A DNA stretch of 64,000 bases from Marinomonas aquimarina (GCF_900089755.1 NZ_FLOC01000018.1:1-64000); one strand, 5' to 3'; positions 53,201 through 62,864 are shown, counted from the stretch's first letter. Translations and numbers: made by a program. Notes: generated by a model not told the origin, from the letters alone.

Positions 53201-56080
53201 TTACGACAGTTCCAGGGCCGGCGACTCGATGCCGCGGGCCTGGTCGATCTTCTCGGCCACCTTGAAAGCCGCTTCCAGTTCGGTGCAGCCGTACTGCTGC
53301 ATGAGCTGGTAGCGTTCGGCCTTCTCCTCGGGTTCTGTCTGCGCGAGGGCGAGGTACAGGGACGGCGGCACGGCGCGGAACAGCACTTCCATGCTCTTGG
53401 AGAGGATGACGCCTTCGGTGAATTTCCCCGCTTCCTTGCGCGCCGAAAGCATCAGCGCCTTCTGCGCGGGCGAGAGTTCGCGGAACCGCGCGATCTTCTC
53501 AACTTCATCGGGCGGCATGCTGAGACAGATCCACCACTCGATCATGTTGAGCATGGGCTCCGCGGCGCGCGGCAGGTCGTCGATGTTCTGCGTCGCGAGC
53601 CAGAACCAGGCCCCCAATTTCCTCCACATCTTTGTAATTTTCACGACGTAGGGCGCGAGCAGCGGGTTCTTCGTGATGATGTGGCCTTCGTCGGTGACGT
53701 TGATGATCGGGCGTCCCAGGTATTGGTCGCGCTCGGCGATGTTGTTCACCGTGCTGATCAGGCTGATGTAAGCGATGGAGAGCTGCGCGTTGTAGCCCTC
53801 GCGGGCGTATGTCGCGAGGTCAACCAAGGTGATGTCGGCTTCGGGCCACGGCGTGCCGTCGCGGTCGAACATTTCGCCGTCCGTGCCTTGACAGAACATG
53901 TCCATCGCATCCGCCATCTCCAGCAGCCGCACGCGGCGCATTTCGGGCAGCGTCGGGTCCTGGCCGCGGGCGCGCAACGCGTTGCGCACGTCGCGCGTAA
54001 GCACCGTGCGTTTGTCGGCCACGCAGTGCTCGGCGGCGTCGAGGATGCACTGACGGATCAGCGAGCGGTCAGCCCGCGTCATCCGGGCTTCCTCCTTGTC
54101 CTCTCCGCCCGTGATCATCAGCCGCGCCGTGATCTCCAGTTCGCCGAGCACGTCGCGCTGCTCGTCCGCCTCCATGGCCGAGGCATCTGGTGGCGGGTCT
54201 TCATCCAGCGCGTCGGCGTCGAGCGTCTGCACGTCGCTGGGCGTCTCGATCAGCCGACGCGCGTCTGCGAATGGCGCGAGGCTGATGCCCGAACCTGGGG
54301 CCAGCTTGACCCGGTTTACCGTCAGCCCGAGCATGCGTGCGAAGTCGCTGAACAGGCCGAAGCTGTTGCCAGCCTCCACGATGAACAGCCGCGGTCGGTA
54401 GATGGCCGTGACCTGATTCAAGAGGTTGTTGAGCGTGGCGCTCTTGCCGGAGCCGGTGGGGCCGAACAGGAACAGATGGGCGTTCATCTGCCGATCCAGG
54501 CGGCTGAGCGGGTCGAAGGTGATCGGCCCGCCACCGCGGTTGAACATCGTGATGCCCGGGTGCCCCGTACCTTGAGCGCGGCCCCACACCGGCGACAGGT
54601 TCGCCGCGTGCTGAGCGAACATCAGTTGGGTGTACCACTTGCGCCGATCCTGGCCGGGGTTGTAGCAGCATGGCAGCCACCGCAAGTAGCTGTTGAGCGG
54701 CGCCACCTCGTCGTCCTCGCGCACCGGCTGCAAGCCAGCATTGAGCATCACGTTCGCCAGGTCCAGGCCGCGCCGGTCCAGTTCCGCTTCGTCGCGTCCG
54801 CGCAGGTAGAATGCCAGCGTCCCCCGGTAGAGCTTGTGTGCGCTGCCGATGAGGGAGCGGGCTTCCTGCACGTCCTTCAACGTCTGCTCCGACGCCAGCG
54901 TCTCGCCCACGGCCTTCTTCGCCAGGTGGTTGAGATCCGCTTCCAGGACATCCTGCGGCGTGGCGACCATCGTGAGACACAGCAAGGTGTCTTCCGGCAT
55001 CTGGTCGAACAGCGTGTTGATGGCATCCCCTTTGCGGGTCTCGCCGGTCAGGTGTCCGGTGCCGGGCGGCATGCGCAGCCGGTCGGTGATCAGCACGCGG
55101 TGCGGCATGCCGTCGAAATACCAGGTGCCGTGCTCCACGTCGGAGCGTGGCTGGCCGAAGAACAGCCGCTGGCTGAAATCCCGCCCGCTCGCCAGCTCGA
55201 TTTCGCCGGCCTCGCTTTCTTCGGTGCTGTCGGGGTAGCGCGCCAGCGCGTAGAAGCGCTCCCGGTCCTCTGCACTCGGTCCAAGCATCGCCGGGCGCGG
55301 ATTGAACCACCGCAGCAGCCAGTCGTGGACGTCGGCTGCGACCATGCGCCGTGCCTGGATGCCGGCGTTCGCCAGGCCGCCGCACAGGCGGTCGCAGACG
55401 ATGTTCAGCATCTGCTCGGGCGTCTGGCCGCGGCGGCTTGCCTGCCCAGTTGCACGGCGATAGATCACCATGCGCACCCGCCGCGTCTGGCCGCGCCAGC
55501 GCAGCCGCGTGACCACCGTGTCCTCGAACAGGCCGCCCGGCTTGGCGACCGCGCGCAGGTGGTGGCCGAAGAAGCGCAAGTAGAACTCGGTGAAAGCGGT
55601 GCCGCGGGCACGCGGCTGCACGTAGTCGCGCAGGGTCTGCATGTACTGGTCGAAGCTGGGCTCGTCCTGGGCATAGAGCTGGAGTACCCAGGGGTTTTCG
55701 TCCAGCTCATCGAACGAGTCCTGGAGCGCGTTCTCCAAGGCATCGCGGGCATGCGCGAGCCAGCCGGGCTCCCGCCCCTCGGTGCCCAGCGGCACCAGCT
55801 CGTAGAAGGCAGCGACCGACTGCCCATCCTCCAGCAGCATGGACTTCGACTGCGGCAAGAACTCCACCCAAGGCAGCAGTTCCGCGAACGACGGCGCGAC
55901 GTCGTACAGCGCCTGCTCGTCGGCTACCGTCGCCGGCCTGCGGCCCTGGACCGCTGCGCCGGGTTCAGGGACGCCGGCCTGGCGCAAGGCCTCGACGTGG
56001 CGCTGCCAGCCGTCCGGCTTCTCTTCGTCGCCGGTGCCGGATGCGGCCAGCTTCGGCCAGGGAAGTTCCCAGCGCATCAA
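53201..56080 (-). CDS. VirB4/TraC-type conjugation ATPase (PFL_4706/TIGR03744-like)
   Basis: 959 residues. N-terminal TraC-like domain and a C-terminal AAA+ motor with Walker A GPTGSGKS (Lys546). It powers pilus and DNA-transfer machinery at the inner membrane. The start overlaps the end of the lipoprotein gene by four bases. Long antisense frames opposite this gene are by-products of high GC. Confidence 0.93.
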   Translation of the reverse strand: MMRWELPWPKLAASGTGDEEKPDGWQRHVEALRQAGVPEPGAAVQGRRPATVADEQALYDVAPSFAELLPWVEFLPQSKSMLLEDGQSVAAFYELVPLGTEGREPGWLAHARDALENALQDSFDELDENPWVLQLYAQDEPSFDQYMQTLRDYVQPRARGTAFTEFYLRFFGHHLRAVAKPGGLFEDTVVTRLRWRGQTRRVRMVIYRRATGQASRRGQTPEQMLNIVCDRLCGGLANAGIQARRMVAADVHDWLLRWFNPRPAMLGPSAEDRERFYALARYPDSTEESEAGEIELASGRDFSQRLFFGQPRSDVEHGTWYFDGMPHRVLITDRLRMPPGTGHLTGETRKGDAINTLFDQMPEDTLLCLTMVATPQDVLEADLNHLAKKAVGETLASEQTLKDVQEARSLIGSAHKLYRGTLAFYLRGRDEAELDRRGLDLANVMLNAGLQPVREDDEVAPLNSYLRWLPCCYNPGQDRRKWYTQLMFAQHAANLSPVWGRAQGTGHPGITMFNRGGGPITFDPLSRLDRQMNAHLFLFGPTGSGKSATLNNLLNQVTAIYRPRLFIVEAGNSFGLFSDFARMLGLTVNRVKLAPGSGISLAPFADARRLIETPSDVQTLDADALDEDPPPDASAMEADEQRDVLGELEITARLMITGGEDKEEARMTRADRSLIRQCILDAAEHCVADKRTVLTRDVRNALRARGQDPTLPEMRRVRLLEMADAMDMFCQGTDGEMFDRDGTPWPEADITLVDLATYAREGYNAQLSIAYISLISTVNNIAERDQYLGRPIINVTDEGHIITKNPLLAPYVVKITKMWRKLGAWFWLATQNIDDLPRAAEPMLNMIEWWICLSMPPDEVEKIARFRELSPAQKALMLSARKEAGKFTEGVILSKSMEVLFRAVPPSLYLALAQTEPEEKAERYQLMQQYGCTELEAAFKVAEKIDQARGIESPALELS

Positions 56081-56517
56081 TAGTCCTCCAGCCGTTCACC
56101 GGGCATGGCGTACTGCACGCGCTGGTACAGGGGGAAGACCGTCGTGTAGCCCGGAACCGGCACGGGGTCCGTGCCCGCCAGGTGCGGGTACACATACATG
56201 ACGAGATCGGGGTTGGGCAGGCGCTGGAACTGGCGATAAACCTCGTTGCGCGCCGTGCGCGTGTAGCGCATCTGCTCGACGGGCGCAGCCTGCACATCGG
56301 CGTCGGTCAGCGGCCGGCGCAGGCTCTGGCGCGCGTCGAGCAACTGCCGGCGCGCGACCTGGCCGGTGCCACTGCCGCCGCCACCCGTTTCCTGCTGCCA
56401 GATGTCCATCATGGTGCGGTCGCTATGGGTCAGCAGTTCTTCCTTGCTGGTGGCGCAACCGCTGAGCACGGCGACGGCCGCGGCCAGCGCGAGGCCCTTA
56501 ATCGAGTTCGAGCGCAT
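56077..56517 (-). CDS. transfer lipoprotein (VirB7/TraV-like, TIGR03751 type)
   Basis: 146 residues with lipoprotein signal and lipobox (AAAVAVLSGC). The start at 56517 is preferred because the signal sequence begins there. It overlaps the end of the VirB10-like gene by 20 bases. It likely helps anchor the core complex in the outer membrane. Confidence 0.87.
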   Translation of the reverse strand: MRSNSIKGLALAAAVAVLSGCATSKEELLTHSDRTMMDIWQQETGGGGSGTGQVARRQLLDARQSLRRPLTDADVQAAPVEQMRYTRTARNEVYRQFQRLPNPDLVMYVYPHLAGTDPVPVPGYTTVFPLYQRVQYAMPGERLEDY

Positions 56518-57916
56518 GGCTTTCTCCTGCACGGTGATCGACGCGCCGGCCTTCGGGGTCGTGATCGATGGCCAGCGGCTTTTCGAGGTGGACGGCGACC
56601 TTGGCGCCTGGCTGCACATAGACGGCGGCGAAAGCCTGTCCGTAGAGCTTGTTGACCCAGGTCGACATGTCCCGGACGCCGCCCGCGAGGATCTGGCCGA
56701 CTGCTTCCTTGCCGCTGATGCCCACGGTGCCGATGGCGCCGTCCGAGCCGACGTAGGACATGCGGCCGCTGTCGCTCTCGATGAGCGAGGCCACGCCGGC
56801 TCCGGCCGCGGTGATCAGAGCTTGCGACCCGAGGTACTGCTGGGCGTTGCTGCGCCGTTCGCCGCTGACGCACGGGATGCCGTGCGGGTCGCTGATCCAG
56901 CCCAGGCCGTCGCGCTGCTGGTTGTTCTGCTGGTTGCCTTCGCGGTCTTCGGGAATCGTGCGGATCGTGCCGTCGTTGAAGACGAAGGTGATGCTGCGAA
57001 CCTGGCCGCGCACGCACGAGAGCGTCCAGTCGCCCGATGCGGTTCCGGAGAACACCGCGCCGGCCACGTCGGGAATGTCGATGCCGTTGGCAGTCAGATT
57101 GTCCGGCCCGACCAGCACCTTGAAGGGGTACGGATCGTTCACCGTCCCGTCGATCGGCACGCGCCCAATCAGCGCCGTCATCGCCACGGAGCCCATCAGT
57201 GTCGAGTTGGTCGGCACGGTATAGACCGGCTTGGCGCTCTTGACGCCTGCCGCACCTGCGCCGGCGTTCGCCACGGTTTCCGCGGTGGTTTCCAGTGTGC
57301 TTTGTGCCGGGCCGAAGCTCGTCGGGAAGCTCATGCCGCTGCCTGCGCCACGACTGCCATTGCGGCCCTCGGCCTTCTTCGCGTCGTCCGGTTCGACCCA
57401 GCGCATGCCGCCTTCCATGCCGGCCTCGTCGCCGCCGCGCAGCCCCAGGCCCACCGGCAGATCAGCGTGACCGCCGCCGCGCCCGCCAATGCTGTCCAGG
57501 CGCCGCTGCAGGTCGGCGAGCAGCCCCTCGGTCTGCTGGCGCGCGCTGGCCGCCTGTTCCTGGTCGCGGCGCAGGTTGGAGCGCTCGGATTCGAGGGCCG
57601 AATTGATGCGCTGATCAATGGAGTTCTCCCGCTGGCGCAGCCGCTGGTTTTCCTCGCGCTGCGACTTGTTGTCGGTCAGCGCGGTCTGAAGCTCGGTGCG
57701 CAACTGTTTCACCTGGGCGACGAGCGTTGCCACGGTATCGCGCGGGGTATCGCCTTCGATGCCCAACGCCTTCATTTCCTCGGGCGTGAGCTTGGAGCCA
57801 GCATCCGCGGCGGGCGGTGCCGACGTGCTTCCACCGGAGAACAGCCGGATGGCAACGAACAGCACCAGCAAGGCGACCGGGATCATCAGCCACTTGAGCA
57901 AGCCGTTACTGCGCAT
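56498..57916 (-). CDS. VirB10/TraB-like transfer protein (PFL_4705/TIGR03752)
   Basis: 472 residues with one N-terminal membrane helix (LLKWLMIPVALLVLFVAI), a coiled-coil region rich in Gln/Arg/Glu around residues 80-160 and a C-terminal beta-barrel domain. The start at 57916 is fixed by AAGGAGG at 57923-57929; the in-frame ATG at 57934 lies upstream of it. It spans the envelope in the core complex. Confidence 0.88.
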   Translation of the reverse strand: MRSNGLLKWLMIPVALLVLFVAIRLFSGGSTSAPPAADAGSKLTPEEMKALGIEGDTPRDTVATLVAQVKQLRTELQTALTDNKSQREENQRLRQRENSIDQRINSALESERSNLRRDQEQAASARQQTEGLLADLQRRLDSIGGRGGGHADLPVGLGLRGGDEAGMEGGMRWVEPDDAKKAEGRNGSRGAGSGMSFPTSFGPAQSTLETTAETVANAGAGAAGVKSAKPVYTVPTNSTLMGSVAMTALIGRVPIDGTVNDPYPFKVLVGPDNLTANGIDIPDVAGAVFSGTASGDWTLSCVRGQVRSITFVFNDGTIRTIPEDREGNQQNNQQRDGLGWISDPHGIPCVSGERRSNAQQYLGSQALITAAGAGVASLIESDSGRMSYVGSDGAIGTVGISGKEAVGQILAGGVRDMSTWVNKLYGQAFAAVYVQPGAKVAVHLEKPLAIDHDPEGRRVDHRAGESHALELD

Positions 57917-58823
57917 GGCGGGCCTCCTTGCCATCGTCGGCTTCAGCTTCCCGCTGCGGCAGATGCACGGCCGGGTCGAAGCGGTGGATCGCCGGCAGCA
58001 GCGATTGCGCGAGGCCGTGCCCGCGCGTCACCAGGTACAGGACGGTCGTGTCCTCGGGCGTCCCGCGCGGTCCGAGCGCTTCGTGCTGGAAGGTGGCGGT
58101 GAGGAAATCGCCTTGCAGCACGCGCGGGTCGAGCGTGACCCAGCCGCTGCTGCTGTTGGTCAGGCGCACGGCCGTGACCCACTGGTCTTCCAGACGCCAC
58201 GACGCGAGCGCGACCGCGCGCACCGGCAGCGTCGGCATCAGCGTGCCGAGGTCGAGGTCACGGCGCAGGTTCACCCGCATGACGCCAGGCAGCGACTCCA
58301 CAGTGCGCAGCGGCGCGTAGAGGTTCTGCGCGGCGAAGCGCGTCAGGACGACCGGAACCGGGGTTTCGCGCCGGGTCGCCCGCGTACCTGCTTGGTCCTG
58401 GGCGCGTGCCGGGGCCTCATCGGCACCGCCTGGCTGATCGCCGTAGCGCGCAGGGGTGCTGCTGCCCTCGACGATGCGCACCGGCTCCAGCTCGGCTTCG
58501 CCGTCTTTGGGCGGCTCGGCCGCAATGTCGAGCAGGATCAGCGCGCCCGTGTCGGCGTCCTGCAATTGCAGCCGCGTGGGCTCGATCGGCTCGCTGGCGC
58601 GCAGGTACACCGCGCCACCTGCGCTCTGCACGCGCAGGCGTTCGCCCACGCCTGCGGGCACGCCCACGCGGACGTTCCGGTCGATGAACACGATGCGCTC
58701 CTGGCCGACCTTCAGCGGCACCGCCAGCGGCATGCGTTCCCACCGCAGAATCTCCACAGCATGGGAGACGGGTGCCGCGGCCACGGCCAGCAGCCCCAGC
58801 AGCACGAGTACAGGATGCTTCAT
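57906..58823 (-). CDS. VirB9/TraK-like transfer protein (PFL_4704/TIGR03749)
   Basis: 305 residues with signal peptide (VLVLLGLLAVAAAPVSHA) and beta-rich secretin-like segments. Member of the DUF3438 family. Start overlaps the preceding gene by four bases, and its end overlaps the VirB10-like gene start by 11 bases. Expected in the periplasmic core complex. Confidence 0.87.
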   Translation of the reverse strand: MKHPVLVLLGLLAVAAAPVSHAVEILRWERMPLAVPLKVGQERIVFIDRNVRVGVPAGVGERLRVQSAGGAVYLRASEPIEPTRLQLQDADTGALILLDIAAEPPKDGEAELEPVRIVEGSSTPARYGDQPGGADEAPARAQDQAGTRATRRETPVPVVLTRFAAQNLYAPLRTVESLPGVMRVNLRRDLDLGTLMPTLPVRAVALASWRLEDQWVTAVRLTNSSSGWVTLDPRVLQGDFLTATFQHEALGPRGTPEDTTVLYLVTRGHGLAQSLLPAIHRFDPAVHLPQREAEADDGKEARHAQ

Positions 58824-59512
58824 GGGGTGTTTCCTCCTTGGGGCGCTTGCGGAGACAGGCCGCCAGGTGCCGGGCGAGTCGGCTCCGGTGCGCTGATGCG
58901 CTGGGGCGCGCCGTCGTAGCAGTCCAGCGCCAGGCCGAAGGGGTTGCGGGCGGGATCGACGTCCACCCGCGTGACCTTCACCGGGTAGCGCACGAGCGCG
59001 CGCTTGACCTGCTCGGCGCCGTAGTACTCGTCGGCGGTGATGTCGAGCGTCACCACCCAGTCGCGGTCGGAGACCACGCGCACGCGCGCCGTGGGGTCGT
59101 CGCCGTAGCCGCGGCCGGGGATCTCATAAATCCCGCGCACGCGCTGGCGCAGCTCGCCCGTGGAACGGCGGTAGTCGTAGTCCGCGCGCAGGAAGGCCTG
59201 GCAGGACGGGGTAAGGTACGGCGAGAGCGTGTGGAGGTTGCGCGGATAGTCCTCTTCGCCGTTCGTCGGCCAGCGGTTGAGGGTCTGGAACACGTAGAAC
59301 GTGAACGCATAGACCGATTCGGGCGGCACTTCCCACCACTTGCGGGTACTGCCCGAGCGCAGGTCGGGCGGGACGTGGATGGTCAGGTCGCGCGGCGCGC
59401 TCCACCAGCCACCGCCCATGACCAGGGCGACGATGACCAGCGCACCAGCACCCAGGCGAAGCGTCTTGATGTGCGCCTGCAGGTGGGTGATCTCGTTCTT
59501 GAAGCGGCTCAT
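58820..59512 (-). CDS. VirB8/TraE-like transfer protein (PFL_4703/TIGR03746)
   Basis: 230 residues: short cytoplasmic N terminus, one helix (LGAGALVIVALVMGGGWW), then a periplasmic VirB8-like domain (DUF2895) with YAFTFYVFQTLNRWP. Pro-rich C terminus. Start at 59512 overlaps the upstream stop (ATGA). Confidence 0.88.
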   Translation of the reverse strand: MSRFKNEITHLQAHIKTLRLGAGALVIVALVMGGGWWSAPRDLTIHVPPDLRSGSTRKWWEVPPESVYAFTFYVFQTLNRWPTNGEEDYPRNLHTLSPYLTPSCQAFLRADYDYRRSTGELRQRVRGIYEIPGRGYGDDPTARVRVVSDRDWVVTLDITADEYYGAEQVKRALVRYPVKVTRVDVDPARNPFGLALDCYDGAPQRISAPEPTRPAPGGLSPQAPQGGNTP

Positions 59513-59919
59513 CGTGCCCCCCTTGCAACGGACCTTCGGGTGGACCAGAAGCCGGAGCGCGAGATCAGCACGTGGCCGCCTACCCATCCCGCCATCAGTG
59601 GATGGCGCGTGGCGATGCGCCATTGCAGTTGCCGGTACAGCCAGGTGTCGGGGCGCCCGCGCTTGAGCCGGCGCAGGATGCCGCCGCCGATGAAGACGCC
59701 CAGGGCCACGCCCAGGACGACGAACGTCGGCGCGATGGCGATCGTGCGGAACACCCAGGACAGCGGCGCGCCGACCAGCAGGCCGGCGGCGCCGGACAGG
59801 CCGCAGCAGATCCACAGTTCGTCGGCGGTGAGGCCGCGCACGACAACAGGGTGGCGGTTGAGCCGATGCGGAAGGAACGTGACCGTCCCGTCCGCACGGA
59901 CGTGCTGCTGCTCGGACAT
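59509..59919 (-). CDS. TraL/VirB3-like membrane protein (TIGR03750)
   Basis: 136 residues with two central hydrophobic helices (LWICCGLSGAAGLLVGAPL; IAIAPTFVVLGVALGVFIG) and a cytoplasmic RRLKRGRPDTWLYRQLQ segment, as in DUF3487 proteins of ICE secretion systems. Confidence 0.87.
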   Translation of the reverse strand: MSEQQHVRADGTVTFLPHRLNRHPVVVRGLTADELWICCGLSGAAGLLVGAPLSWVFRTIAIAPTFVVLGVALGVFIGGGILRRLKRGRPDTWLYRQLQWRIATRHPLMAGWVGGHVLISRSGFWSTRRSVARGAR

Positions 59920-59931
59920 ACCGGCCTCGCC

Positions 59932-60291
59932 TTACAGGATGCCGGTGGCTTCGGTGAGCAGCCAGATGCCGATCACGAGCAGCACGGCACCGATCGCGAC
60001 GGTGAGGCCAAACTGGCCCCAGGTCTTGCGGCCGGTGTGGATTTCCGCGTAGGTGCCGTAGGCGTGGTAGCAGACGCCGATGAACATCGACGCCACGACC
60101 AGGAGGGCTACGAGCATGATGATGTCGTAGCCGTAGTTCCTGATCGTTTCCATGATGCCGTTGCCGGTGCCGCGGGTCGGGTTTTCCAACTGCGGCAAGC
60201 CTTGCGCGAACGACAGCGCGGGCAGCGCGGCGGAGCCCAGTGCCACAGCGGCGCGCTGGGCAAGGCGGGAATGGAGGATGCGGTTTTGCAT
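59932..60291 (-). CDS. pilin-like transfer protein (TIGR03745/DUF2976)
   Basis: 119 residues with a long signal region (AAVALGSAALPALSFAQG) and two helices (IIMLVALLVVASMFIGVCYH; FGLTVAIGAVLLVIGIWLL), the layout of VirB2/TraA-type pilins. Likely the major subunit of the conjugative pilus. Confidence 0.85.
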   Translation of the reverse strand: MQNRILHSRLAQRAAVALGSAALPALSFAQGLPQLENPTRGTGNGIMETIRNYGYDIIMLVALLVVASMFIGVCYHAYGTYAEIHTGRKTWGQFGLTVAIGAVLLVIGIWLLTEATGIL

Positions 60292-60307
60292 GGTCGTGCC
60301 TTTCAGG

Positions 60308-60541
60308 TCAGGAGAGGAGGAAGAAGCTCAGGACGAGGTACATCGCGACGAAGCGGATGCAGACGCCGAGGAACTGGCGCTGGTTGAGGCGGCTCTCGGA
60401 CCACCCCACGTAGGCCGTTCGGATGGCCCAGACGCCCCAGACGAGGAGCACCGCGAACACGGCGCCGACCAGGACGGTCGCCATCGCCGAAGGCGCGATG
60501 CCGCTGTTGGCTTGAAATGCCGAGACCTGGGCGCCGTTCAT
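60308..60541 (-). CDS. small transfer membrane protein (PFL_4701/TIGR03758)
   Basis: 77 residues with two hydrophobic helices (AMATVLVGAVFAVLLVWGVW; FLGVCIRFVAMYLVLSFFLL). Lies 16 bases before the pilin-like gene and overlaps the RAQPRD gene end by four bases. Confidence 0.85.
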   Translation of the reverse strand: MNGAQVSAFQANSGIAPSAMATVLVGAVFAVLLVWGVWAIRTAYVGWSESRLNQRQFLGVCIRFVAMYLVLSFFLLS

Positions 60542-60918
60542 GGCTTGGCTTCCGTAGTCGTCGGCGATGGCGAAGCGGACCGCTCGGTGCGGTAGTCGCT
60601 GGCCAGTTCGGAGGGGTCGCGCGGCTGGGCACGCGACGGTGTGAGATGGGCCTGGATGCCGGCGCGCACGCGCGCCAAGTCAGCCAGCAACCGCGGGTAA
60701 TCGAAGTGGTAGCGCTCGCCCGGCTGGATGGGGGCACGCGCGGCGCTGTCGGCGACGGTGCGCTCCAGCGCGTCGAGTTGGCGCAGCGCGGCGACCAGCT
60801 CCTGGCGCTGTGCGGGGGACTCGGCCAACGCCATCGGGGACTGACCCAGCAGCAGGGCCGTCACGAGAAAAATGGGCACGCCGCGATGCGCGGCGCGCTG
60901 CCAGATCGGAGCCAACAT
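60538..60918 (-). CDS. RAQPRD-type ICE protein
   Basis: 126 residues with signal peptide (GVPIFLVTALLLGQSPMALA) and the name-giving RAQPRDPSEL near the C terminus. Conserved in MPF-G clusters; function unknown, periplasmic. In the uninterrupted cluster it normally follows the TIGR03747-like gene; here the nuclease-like gene intervenes. Confidence 0.88.
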   Translation of the reverse strand: MLAPIWQRAAHRGVPIFLVTALLLGQSPMALAESPAQRQELVAALRQLDALERTVADSAARAPIQPGERYHFDYPRLLADLARVRAGIQAHLTPSRAQPRDPSELASDYRTERSASPSPTTTEAKP

Positions 60919-61126
60919 CGCGCCATTCCTGTGTGATCAGAATAGTGCGATGGTGGAGTTCAGGGTGACTGCAGGCAGCAAACAATAGGAAACTGCGCTG
61001 ATCGGTTTGATTGGCAGCGTGCGTCCAGTTCGCTCAGGGAGTGGTCGTCAGGCCAGAATTCAAGAAGGGAATTTCCACCGGCCGCGTGGCAAAATATCAA
61101 CGCTCTTACAAAGATCCAGGATAAAA

Positions 61127-62056
61127 ATGCAAGGACTGACCTTTAGAACTGATCAAGATTTTGAGGAAATTTGCTGCTACCTCATGAGGGACTGGGTCGC
61201 GCGGAATATGAGGTATGACGTGCAATTCAGAAGATACGGCGGAAATGGGCAAAGGCAGCATGGCATTGACATTTTTCCTGCCGTTGGCGGCTACTCAGTG
61301 TTTGGGCAGGCAAAATTTGTTAATCAACTAAACTCTACAGACGTTACGGCTGAGTTGAGTAAGACCGATTCCTTCCCTGAGCCGATTGGTTGTTATGTGA
61401 TTTTCACAACGGCAAATCGCCATACCAGCATAAATCATCATCAGTTCCATGGCACTCAACACAAAAGGCTGGATGGATCGATTTTTCCGGTTCACGTGGT
61501 CTATTGGGGTGAAATTTCTGATATTAGTTTTATCCCACAAGATGTCTGTAAGAGAATTTTCCCATCAGCATTTCAAGTTGCCAGGAGCGCATTAACGCCT
61601 CAGCAGATGGCGGATTCCATAGCCACACTTCAAAATATTGTTCCTTCATATTTCAGGTCTGACTTTCTCGACTGGCTCGAAACATGGGACTTTTCATGTG
61701 GTTACATTCCATCTGTGCATTATGACGCCGTGGACAATCTTTACATTGAGTTGGATCGGGTAGGATGGGGAATGAAGGGTGTCAATGATTTTTTATATGC
61801 CCAAGGTCGCATTGACTTATCTCGTGCGCTTCCGGCTGGCGATGCCTTCTTTTATGCTCTCACTGAATTTCGAGATTCAATATATAACTACATAGCTTTT
61901 GTACGCGGACAGGATGGGCAGGGCTACGTTACATTGCAAGGAATGGATGGGCGCGGCGCAACAGATTTCCCAAAGATTACAGAGCAGTGGAGCATGAGGG
62001 CGCGCCATTTGGCCAATATGTATCGCGAGAAAATCCTTGGTCAGCAAATTCAATAA
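61127..62056 (+). CDS. putative PD-(D/E)xK (Mrr-like) nuclease, AT-rich insert
   Basis: 309 residues. The N-terminal part shows an Mrr/Cap4-type restriction fold: Glu13/Glu14 (FEEICCYLM), YGGNGQRQHGID (Asp48) and GQAK (Gln61, Lys63). The C-terminal 170 residues match no family I know. GC is far below that of the transfer genes around it, and it reads against them, between the RAQPRD and TIGR03747-like genes. The start at 61127 is chosen because the domain begins there. It looks like a horizontally acquired defence or anti-competitor gene; a partner sensor or modifier gene is not seen. Nuclease activity is inferred from motifs only. Confidence 0.7.
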   Translation: MQGLTFRTDQDFEEICCYLMRDWVARNMRYDVQFRRYGGNGQRQHGIDIFPAVGGYSVFGQAKFVNQLNSTDVTAELSKTDSFPEPIGCYVIFTTANRHTSINHHQFHGTQHKRLDGSIFPVHVVYWGEISDISFIPQDVCKRIFPSAFQVARSALTPQQMADSIATLQNIVPSYFRSDFLDWLETWDFSCGYIPSVHYDAVDNLYIELDRVGWGMKGVNDFLYAQGRIDLSRALPAGDAFFYALTEFRDSIYNYIAFVRGQDGQGYVTLQGMDGRGATDFPKITEQWSMRARHLANMYREKILGQQIQ

Positions 62057-62102
62057 ATAAGAAATACTGAATGAGTTGCCTAATGATCTGGTTTCTCTGT
62101 CA

Positions 62103-62864
62103 TCACAAGTATTTTTTGAAGCTGCCCGCAGTCAGGCTCACGGCCAGTCCCAGCAAGGCTGCGCTGGGCAGCAGGATCAGCAGTGGATGCACAGAGATCG
62201 GCAAGGCCAGGTACGTGACCCACGGCAGCACGGCCAGCGGCATCAGGCTCGCCTTCGCGCGGTGGTAGATGAAGCCGGATTCCCGGCCTGCGCCGAACCG
62301 GCGCACGTCCCGCCGCACAAGACCGTCGATCAGGCCGACGAACGCCGCGGTGCAGATCAGCGGCAACGTGAGCACCAGAACCAGCAGGCGCACCAGAAAC
62401 GTGAGGGTGGTGAAGGCCGCGGCAATCAGGTAGTTCTCGGTCCAGACATAGACCTGGCTGATGTAGTAGCGAAAGTTGCGCCCCCCGTCCTGGATCCTCC
62501 CGTGGCTCGGCGCGCGGGCGCGCTCGGCGGTCTGGCTCATGCGCTCCAGCAGCCCGGAGCGAACGAATACCCATTCGTAGCCGGTATCCACCAGTTCGTG
62601 CGCGGTGCGCCCCGGCTCCTGCACGACGACGCTGCGCGTGAAGTGGCTGGACAGGTGCCCCAGTTCGTACTGCAACATCTGCTGCGAGTGCCGCCAGCCC
62701 TGGTCCTTCCAGAACAGGTGCATGCCGACGCACTCCACGACGATCGAGAACAGCAGCGAGCCGATCAGCACCCCGAGCAGCCGGAACGGCAAGGTGATGG
62801 TGCCGACGATCAGGCCCTGGCGCTGGTTCTGCTCCCGTTGTGCAGTCGAGGCGGCGTCCTTCAT
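62103..62864 (-). CDS. ICE membrane protein (PFL_4697/TIGR03747-like)
   Basis: 253 residues with helices near residues 22-45 (TITLPFRLLGVLIGSLLFSI), 125-160 and 200-245. It sits directly after traD with a four-base overlap, as in ICEclc-type clusters. May assist coupling-protein assembly; role unproven. Confidence 0.87.
   Translation of the reverse strand: MKDAASTAQREQNQRQGLIVGTITLPFRLLGVLIGSLLFSIVVECVGMHLFWKDQGWRHSQQMLQYELGHLSSHFTRSVVVQEPGRTAHELVDTGYEWVFVRSGLLERMSQTAERARAPSHGRIQDGGRNFRYYISQVYVWTENYLIAAAFTTLTFLVRLLVLVLTLPLICTAAFVGLIDGLVRRDVRRFGAGRESGFIYHRAKASLMPLAVLPWVTYLALPISVHPLLILLPSAALLGLAVSLTAGSFKKYL

Noticed and set aside
52961-56083. 1040-codon frame antisense to the VirB4-type ATPase
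   Set aside because: The minus strand encodes an ATPase with Walker A and correct operon overlaps; the plus frame has no domain and no start signal.
61007-61126. Forty-codon N-terminal extension of the nuclease-like protein
   Set aside because: Basic, GC-rich sequence without similarity. The conserved domain starts at the ATG at 61127.
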